DNA of 37,264 bases from contig JAJUGN010000016.1 in the NCBI GenBank assembly GCA_029265975.1, forward strand, positions 1 through 37,264, in the 5' to 3' direction. The notes under the pieces were generated by a model. It was not told the origin of the DNA and did no database searches. It was given only the letters and a program-made list of their open reading frames with translations. This DNA is from Clostridiales bacterium (GTDB lineage Bacteria > Bacillota > Clostridia > Oscillospirales > Oscillospiraceae). Both the position numbers and the translations under genes were made by a program. Within the stretch, counting starts at the first letter, position 1, and each line of letters begins with the position of its first letter. Positions 31,984 to 37,264 of this stretch are shown piece by piece.

Positions 31984-32562
31984 TCATGGGGTTTTGTCCA
32001 AACGCCTGCGCGAGTCGCACTTCTCAAGCGTATACCGGATATTTCCGTCCAAAATTTCCCCCATTTCGTTTATGTTCTCGATAAAATCCCGATTCATTCC
32101 TTCCCCGATCCATTTTGTAAACATGCCGATCAGGGCTATTGTATAAAATTCGGACAGTACCGAAATCTCCTTTTCGCTGACATTGAGGTCATCCGCCTGT
32201 CTGCGGACAAACGCGGTTATGTTCGAGAGAGTCACGTCGTATATGTACTTCTCCAGGCGAGTGCCGGCGGCCGAATAAAACAGATGATAAATCGCACTTC
32301 GGTTTTCGCGCGCAAAATGGAGAGCCTGGAGAAAGGCCTCCTGCCATGAGTCGAAAGCCTCGTTCCGATCTATGATTTTCTGCGTTTCAGTCTTAAAAAG
32401 CTCGTCAACCAAAGCGTATATATCAGGGTAATGATAATAGAACGTGTTCCTGTTAATCCTGCACTTTTCCGCGATATCTACAACGGATATCTTATCGAAA
32501 GGCATAGAATCCAAAAGCTCGACAAAGGCGTCCATGATTGCTTTTTTTGTAAACTGAGTCAT
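31984..32562 (-). CDS. TetR/AcrR-family transcriptional regulator
   Basis: This 192-residue regulator has an N-terminal helix-turn-helix, KISVVDIAEKCRINRNTFYYHY, exactly like TetR-family DNA-binding domains, and an all-helical ligand-binding C-terminus with no recognisable effector signature. The ATG at 32562 is chosen because it overlaps the stop codon of the preceding 92-codon ORF as ATGA and matches the usual start of the family (TKKAIMDAFVELL); ATGs at 32583 and 32601 are alternatives. The targets are not known; the radical SAM gene downstream is a candidate by proximity only. Confidence 0.8.
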   Translation of the reverse strand: MTQFTKKAIMDAFVELLDSMPFDKISVVDIAEKCRINRNTFYYHYPDIYALVDELFKTETQKIIDRNEAFDSWQEAFLQALHFARENRSAIYHLFYSAAGTRLEKYIYDVTLSNITAFVRRQADDLNVSEKEISVLSEFYTIALIGMFTKWIGEGMNRDFIENINEMGEILDGNIRYTLEKCDSRRRLDKTP

Positions 32563-32837
32563 TGCCTTATCTTCACTCCCCATGCATTTCCGCGGCAGCA
32601 TCCTGAAGCAATCCGCCGTTGAGCGCAGGCTTTAATGCGGAGCGGGCTTCGGCGGTACTGTTGGACGACCTCATATCGGTAGGGCGGAGAGCAGACGCTG
32701 ATGATTCCGGTTTCCGGTCTCCGGAAATCCAAAAATCGATGTGACTGACCCTGTCTGCCCGTTATGCTAATGAAAACCTCGACGGCGGATCTGATCCGAT
32801 ACGCCTTTTCAAGCGTGCAGACCTGGATCCATTCCAT
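32559..32837 (-). CDS. Doubtful 92-codon ORF ahead of the TetR gene
   Basis: The frame encodes 92 residues with no recognised motif; it is rich in Arg and has four Cys. It overlaps the TetR start by four bases (ATGA), which favours a coupled gene, and AAGGGCG lies about 7-10 nt before its ATG. The composition (YRRSPLRIKACAQRRIASGCC) looks unlike a normal protein in its second half, so it might be a decayed gene or chance. Confidence 0.3.
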   Translation of the reverse strand: MEWIQVCTLEKAYRIRSAVEVFISITGRQGQSHRFLDFRRPETGIISVCSPPYRYEVVQQYRRSPLRIKACAQRRIASGCCRGNAWGVKIRQ

Positions 32838-32843
32838 AAGCAA

Positions 32844-33102
32844 AACGCCCTTTTTGATTGAACATCGTCCTTAAGATGACTGCAGTTTATAAAACAAAAC
32901 TATTTTCCTCTTGAGTTTCCGAAAGGATTGCAGCCAATATTTAGGGAAGGAATATTGGCTGCTTGACAGAATCGATCTTAGTGCTCAGTGCACAAAAATG
33001 GCCGCTTCCTCGATAACGCTCCCTCTTAAGCTTTTGGCGCAATCTTAAGCAGCATTGGCTGAATGGTCAGCGGCTTTCGCACCCGCGAGGACGGGGGAAT
33101 TC
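32844..33102. other. Region between the 92-codon ORF and rpoD, with a 33-bp inverted repeat
   Basis: No gene is seen. The perfect inverted repeat GCAGCCAATATT (32930-32941) and AATATTGGCTGC (32951-32962), with a 9-nt spacer, may be an rpoD terminator without a T-run or a protein-binding site. TTGACA directly follows on the plus strand, without a matching -10. Confidence 0.4.
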
Positions 33103-34311
33103 TCAGCTAAGGAAATCCTTGAGCTTCTTGCTGCGGCTGGGATGGCGCAGCTTGCGCAGAGCCTTGGCCTCGATTTGGCGTATGCGCTCTCTCGTTACGT
33201 TGAATTCCTTGCCTACCTCCTCGAGGGTTCTTGTTCTGCCGTCCTCGATGCCGAATCTGAGCCGCAGCACCTTCTCCTCCCTGGGAGTAAGTGTGGAGAG
33301 AACGTTCATAAGCTGCTCCCGCAGGAATGTGAAGGATGCCGCCTCAGCCGGCTCGGAAGCGTCCTCGTCTGGGATGAAGTCCCCGAGGTGGCTGTCCTCC
33401 TCCTCGCCGATAGGCGTTTCAAGCGAAACCGGCTCCTGCGCGATTTTGAGGATGTCCCTCACCTTCTCCACCGACATTCCCATTTCCTCGGCTATCTCCT
33501 CCGGAGACGGGTCGTGCCCAAGCTCCTGAAGAAGCTGGCGGGATACCCTTATGACCTTGTTTATGGTTTCGACCATGTGGACGGGTATGCGTATGGTCCT
33601 CGCCTGATCGGCGATGGATCTGGTTATGGCCTGCCTTATCCACCAGGTGGCATAGGTGGAGAACTTGTATCCCTTCGTGTGGTCAAACTTCTCAACCGCC
33701 TTGATAAGGCCGAGGTTACCCTCCTGTATGAGGTCTAAAAACAGCATGCCGCGGCCCACATAGCGCTTAGCTATGCTTACAACGAGCCGGAGGTTGGCTT
33801 CCGCCATACGCTGGCAGGCTTCCTTGTCTCCGCAGGACATGCGCTCCGCGAGCACCACTTCCTCCTCGGGCGTAAGGAGGCTCACCTTGCCTATTTCCTT
33901 GAGATACATCCTGACCGGATCATCCACGCTGAAGCTGTCCACAAGGGACTCCGGGTCTACAAGAGCCTCCTCCTCAAGCTCCTCAAGCTCGGCAAGCTCC
34001 TCGATATCCTCCATATCCGGCTCGATATCGTCCGGAGGCTCAGCGAGGAAGTCCTCGTCGTCCACCACGTCCACTCCGCAGTTTTCAAAAGTCTCGTATA
34101 TCCTGTCCATCTGCTCGGCGTCGAGGTTCAGCTCCTCCATTGCGTCAATAAGCTCTTTAAGGCTTATGGAACCCTTCTTTTTGCTTCTCTCTATAAGATC
34201 GTTGATTCTTTCCTCGACATTGACGTTCTGGGAAGAAGCTGTCTGCTGGTTTTCCAGAGCCGCGTCCTTTTCGGCGTTCACGGCCTCTTTTTCAGTGTTT
34301 TTCTTTGCCAT
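33103..34311 (-). CDS. rpoD: RNA polymerase primary sigma factor
   Basis: This 402-residue housekeeping sigma factor shows region 1.2 ([22 protein letters not shown]), region 2 ([43 protein letters not shown]), region 3 ([13 protein letters not shown]) and region 4.2 ([30 protein letters not shown]). An acidic linker of about residues 80-125 precedes region 1.2. The ATG at 34311 lies 20 bp inside the end of dnaG with GGAGG upstream, so translation is coupled. It is the last gene of the dgt-dnaG-rpoD operon. Confidence 0.97.
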   Translation of the reverse strand: MAKKNTEKEAVNAEKDAALENQQTASSQNVNVEERINDLIERSKKKGSISLKELIDAMEELNLDAEQMDRIYETFENCGVDVVDDEDFLAEPPDDIEPDMEDIEELAELEELEEEALVDPESLVDSFSVDDPVRMYLKEIGKVSLLTPEEEVVLAERMSCGDKEACQRMAEANLRLVVSIAKRYVGRGMLFLDLIQEGNLGLIKAVEKFDHTKGYKFSTYATWWIRQAITRSIADQARTIRIPVHMVETINKVIRVSRQLLQELGHDPSPEEIAEEMGMSVEKVRDILKIAQEPVSLETPIGEEEDSHLGDFIPDEDASEPAEAASFTFLREQLMNVLSTLTPREEKVLRLRFGIEDGRTRTLEEVGKEFNVTRERIRQIEAKALRKLRHPSRSKKLKDFLS

Positions 34312-36073
34312 CTTTATCCTCCAAACCTTTACTCTCTCTGTATTTTCGGTTTAATTCCATCAAATCCTGAATATCTTCCTTTGACTTTGCAAGCAGCCGC
34401 TCCCTCTTGATGACGCCTATGTAATCCCTCATGGCAGAAATGCCGCTGGAGACCGGGGCCGGCCTTTGCATCATAAGCGTAATATGTGAGATTTCCTCCG
34501 GAGTGAATTCCGAGGACATCAGGGAAACGCTGACCGGCCTGCGCTCGTCGCAGCGCTGCTTGATATACAGGAAAGCTCTTCCGAGAAACTCCGAGCTGAA
34601 ATCCTCCTTTTGAAGACCATCCGTCTCTCGCGAGAGCTCAGGGTCGGCCAGAAGCAGCCTAACAACGCCTTCCTCGGCGGCGGCACTCACAGGGTTGTCA
34701 AAGCGTATGCTCCGTTCCCTGGGCCGGAACACGCTGACCGGCCGCGAAGCTCTCTCCTGCTGCTTTTTGGCATCGCGCACGCGCCTCATGGACGCGCGTT
34801 TTATTTCCGCCATCATACTCTCAGTGGATATTTTAAGAAGCTCTGCCATACGTCCGGCATATACCTCCCTTTCGATCTGGCTCCTCAGTGTTGAAAGCAT
34901 TTCCGCAGCTTCCTTCAAACACGAGATCCTGCCATCGTCGGTATCGAGGGCGTACTTGCTTTTTATCTCTTCCAGACGGTATTCCACATGGTTGCCCGTG
35001 CCGGAAAGGAGAGCGGCGAAAGCCCCCGCTCCGTTTTTGCGGATATACTCGTCGGGGTCCTTGTTTCCGGGCACGCTCAGTATTTTTATCGACACGCCCA
35101 GCTTCTCAAGGTGGTCTATGGCGCGCCGGGCCGCAGCCTTGCCGGCGCTGTCGGTATCGTAGGCTATCACGACTTCCTTGGTGTAATTTGATATCAGCCT
35201 TGCCTGCTCCTCGGTAAGCGAAGTGCCGAGCGAAGCCACCGCGTTGTCGAAGCCGGCCTGACGCAGCGTTATCACGTCCACGTTGCCTTCGACGAGTATG
35301 ATTTTTCCCAGCTTCGATTTTTTCGCAAGATTCAGCCCAAAAAGAAAACGGCTTTTATTGAAGAGCAGCGTCTCCCTTGAATGGACAAACTTCCTTTCGT
35401 TTTCGTCGTTCGTTATTCGCCTTCCCGAAAATCCTATGATGTTGCCCCTGACATCTATGAGGGGAAACATGAAACGGTTCCTGAAAAAATCGTAAACCGA
35501 GCCCGTTTTCGAGCTTTTCGCCGCAAGGCCCGCATCCAGCAGCTCCGTCGCGGAATAGCCCAAGGCCTGCATTTCGTCGCAAAGCGAACTCCAGCTGTCG
35601 AGCGCCGCTCCCAGTCCGAAGGTTTTTACGGAGGCGGCGCTTATCCCGCGCCCCGCTATATAGTCGGCAACGGCTCTGCCGGCGGGCTTGGAAAGGTTCT
35701 GATAGAAAAAGCGCGCAGCGTCCCTGTTAAGTGCGATAAGGCGCTCCCTCCTGCTCCGGAGCTCCCTGTCCCCGTTCTCGTCCGGCAGCTCCATGTTCGC
35801 GCGTCTTGCCAGAAAAGCGACCGCGTCCGGGTAGGAGAGGTTTTCGATCTCCATGATGAAATTGATGACACCGCCGCCCTTGCCGCAGCCGAAGCAGTGA
35901 TATATCTGTTTTTCGGACGACACGGAAAAAGACGGCGTCCTCTCGCTGTGGAAGGGACAAAGCCCGAACTGATTGCTTCCGCTTCGCTTTACAAGGCGTA
36001 CATAGCTTCCTACAACTTCAGAAATCTCGTTTCTGGAGATAAGCTCGTCCAGAAAACGCTCCGAAAAAGCCAC
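34292..36073 (-). CDS. dnaG: DNA primase
   Basis: DnaG (593 residues) synthesises RNA primers at replication forks. The N-terminal zinc-binding domain has [20 protein letters not shown] followed by [10 protein letters not shown] (CxxH and CxxC). The TOPRIM core has [20 protein letters not shown] and [18 protein letters not shown]. The C-terminal part is the helicase-binding region. The start is a GTG at 36073, with AAAGGAGG seven bases upstream; the earlier TTG at 36112 would place that ribosome site inside the gene. It overlaps rpoD by 20 bp. Confidence 0.96.
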   Translation of the reverse strand: MAFSERFLDELISRNEISEVVGSYVRLVKRSGSNQFGLCPFHSERTPSFSVSSEKQIYHCFGCGKGGGVINFIMEIENLSYPDAVAFLARRANMELPDENGDRELRSRRERLIALNRDAARFFYQNLSKPAGRAVADYIAGRGISAASVKTFGLGAALDSWSSLCDEMQALGYSATELLDAGLAAKSSKTGSVYDFFRNRFMFPLIDVRGNIIGFSGRRITNDENERKFVHSRETLLFNKSRFLFGLNLAKKSKLGKIILVEGNVDVITLRQAGFDNAVASLGTSLTEEQARLISNYTKEVVIAYDTDSAGKAAARRAIDHLEKLGVSIKILSVPGNKDPDEYIRKNGAGAFAALLSGTGNHVEYRLEEIKSKYALDTDDGRISCLKEAAEMLSTLRSQIEREVYAGRMAELLKISTESMMAEIKRASMRRVRDAKKQQERASRPVSVFRPRERSIRFDNPVSAAAEEGVVRLLLADPELSRETDGLQKEDFSSEFLGRAFLYIKQRCDERRPVSVSLMSSEFTPEEISHITLMMQRPAPVSSGISAMRDYIGVIKRERLLAKSKEDIQDLMELNRKYRESKGLEDKDGKEKH

Positions 36074-36161
36074 GCCGCTCCTCCTTTCGTTAATAGTTTC
36101 CAAAAAATTCAATATTTATTCGTTTAATATGCCCAGAGCATGTTGAAAAGGCCCGAAAAAT

Positions 36162-37169
36162 CTAAATTACATGCCAGGAGGCCGGAATAAATATCTCGCT
36201 GTACTTTGAGACGGCGTACTTATCGGTCATTCCCGCCACATAGTCGCAGACCGCGCGCTCGGCTCCGTCGCGCTCCGCCAGCAGCTTGAAATCGTCCGGG
36301 AGCCTGTCCCTGTTTTTGATATAATAATCGTATATTCCGCCGAGTATGCCGCCCACCTTGCTCTCCTCGCTCTTAGCCTTCGGGTTGCGGTAAACCATTT
36401 CGTAGAGAAATTCATGGAACTCGTCGACTGCCGCCCCGACCTCCGCGCTCATGCAAAGGTCGTCTTTTCCGAAGCTTTGCTTTATAAGATCCGCCGTTAT
36501 TGTGTTGATTCTGACGGAGTGGCTTTCGCCCAGGGTTTCTCTGACATTTCTGGGAAGGTCGCCGGCTTTCAGTATGCCGGCTCTGATGGCGTCGTCCACA
36601 TCGTGATTTATATAGGCTATCCTGTCGGCGAGCCTCACGCATTTGGCCTCAAGAGTGTCGTCGGGCGCGCCCTTTGTATGGTTCAGAATCGCGAGCCTCA
36701 CCTCGTAGCTGAGATTCAGTCCCCGCCCCTCCTTCTCCAGGCAGTCCACCACTCTGAGGCTCTGCTCGTAATGTCTGAACTCTCCGCAGAGCTCGTTTAA
36801 GGCGCGCTCTCCGGCGTGTCCGAAAGGCGTGTGCCCGATATCATGACCCAGGGCTGCCGCCTCGACGAGATCCTCGTTCAGCATCAGCGCGCGCGCGATT
36901 GTCCGGGCAATTCTCGACACCTCGATTGTATGCGTCATGCGCGTCCTGTAATGGTCGCCCTCCGGCTGGAGAAAAACCTGCGTCTTGTGCTTGAGGCGGC
37001 GGAAAGACTTGGAGTGAACTATCCTGTCGATATCGCGCTGAAAGCATGTACGGATTTCGCAGGGCTCCTCCGGCCTCTCTCTTCCCTTGGAGCATGAAGC
37101 AAGAACGCCGAAAGGCGAAATTATGCTTTTCTCCAGCTCCTCCCGGACCTCCCTCGGACAAAGTTTCAA
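36162..37169 (-). CDS. dgt: dGTPase-like deoxyguanosinetriphosphate triphosphohydrolase
   Basis: This 335-residue HD-domain protein resembles dGTP triphosphohydrolases, which release triphosphate from dNTPs. The HD metal site is formed by H of RMTHTIEVSRIARTIARAL, HD of ALGHDIGHTPFGHAGERAL, and D of LADRIAYINHDVDDAI; SKSFRRLKHKTQVF is the usual N-terminal block. The start is TTG at 37169 with AGGGGTG seven bases before it; no ATG is placed better. It precedes dnaG and rpoD, as in many Clostridia. Nucleotide specificity cannot be read from the sequence. Confidence 0.9.
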   Translation of the reverse strand: MKLCPREVREELEKSIISPFGVLASCSKGRERPEEPCEIRTCFQRDIDRIVHSKSFRRLKHKTQVFLQPEGDHYRTRMTHTIEVSRIARTIARALMLNEDLVEAAALGHDIGHTPFGHAGERALNELCGEFRHYEQSLRVVDCLEKEGRGLNLSYEVRLAILNHTKGAPDDTLEAKCVRLADRIAYINHDVDDAIRAGILKAGDLPRNVRETLGESHSVRINTITADLIKQSFGKDDLCMSAEVGAAVDEFHEFLYEMVYRNPKAKSEESKVGGILGGIYDYYIKNRDRLPDDFKLLAERDGAERAVCDYVAGMTDKYAVSKYSEIFIPASWHVI

Positions 37170-37264
37170 AACTCACACCCCTTTTTATTTTATCCTGTCT
37201 TTATATATACGATTTTTATTTAATTTTCCCACATTTTTGAGCATAATTTTTTATAAAAAAACGG

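Noticed and set aside
32602-33102. tRNA or small RNA gene between the TetR unit and rpoD
   Set aside because: No cloverleaf-like pairing or tRNA consensus was seen; only the isolated inverted repeat stands out.
36074-36112. Upstream TTG start for dnaG at 36112
   Set aside because: The strong AAAGGAGG ribosome site would then lie inside the coding region; the GTG at 36073 is placed correctly after it.

Overview
The window looks like a chromosomal segment of an anaerobic, low-oxygen Clostridia-type Firmicute, plausibly Oscillospirales or a related uncultured gut lineage. The reasons are an anaerobic class III ribonucleotide reductase with a glycyl radical, a ferredoxin-dependent 2-oxoacid oxidoreductase with a butyrate-kinase-family kinase, the large one-chain clostridial-type PurL, strong GGAGG ribosome sites with frequent GTG/TTG starts, and a dgt-dnaG-rpoD cluster. 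The DNA is moderately GC-rich in genes and AT-rich in promoters. Taxonomy is inference from gene content only.

Layout. (1) Positions 1-2961, minus strand: nrdD-nrdG behind a promoter overlapped by two NrdR-type boxes. (2) 3170-3601: a lone hotdog thioesterase-like gene. (3) 4005-15393, plus strand: a purine operon, purE-purC-purF-purM-purN-(PurO-type IMP cyclohydrolase)-(stand-alone AICAR transformylase)-purD-purL, preceded by a promoter, a leader of about 140 nt and an intrinsic terminator just before the purE ribosome site. The usual fused PurH is replaced by two separate proteins; no purK or purB is present. A UPF0291/YnzC-like gene follows. (4) 15931-21728: a divergent redox locus. To the left are an FAD-dependent oxidoreductase and a 53-residue Cys-rich protein; to the right are a 60-residue Cys-rich protein, iorA, iorB and a butyrate-kinase-like gene. 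The two small proteins share the same C-terminal four-cysteine pattern, IPxCxxGxECxxCGxC. (5) 21849-25948: ECF transporter S component (minus), HAD hydrolase, glyoxalase I-like protein and a 2-enoate-reductase-like flavoenzyme. (6) 26237-30223, minus strand: lipoprotein, protein mannosyltransferase-like GT39 with an inserted discoidin-like region, PHP phosphatase, rpiB and a small membrane protein. (7) 30424-32837, minus: radical SAM/SPASM protein, TetR-type regulator and a doubtful 92-codon ORF. (8) 33103-37169, minus: dgt, dnaG and rpoD, the housekeeping replication/transcription cluster.

The most unusual structure is a family of hairpin-packed repeat elements at the 3' ends of genes. Two complete copies (15675-15915 and 25970-26230) and one copy cut by the left edge of the window (1-58, inverted) share the same module order: a terminal hairpin, a motif like GCTTGTCRAAGAAYTTGTTT, inner hairpins including CCGGCGGCRTGTACGTCGG, and an inverted copy of the terminal hairpin. 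All three lie in the sense orientation immediately downstream of a stop codon. No CRISPR array, rRNA, tRNA, recognisable transposase or phage gene was seen.
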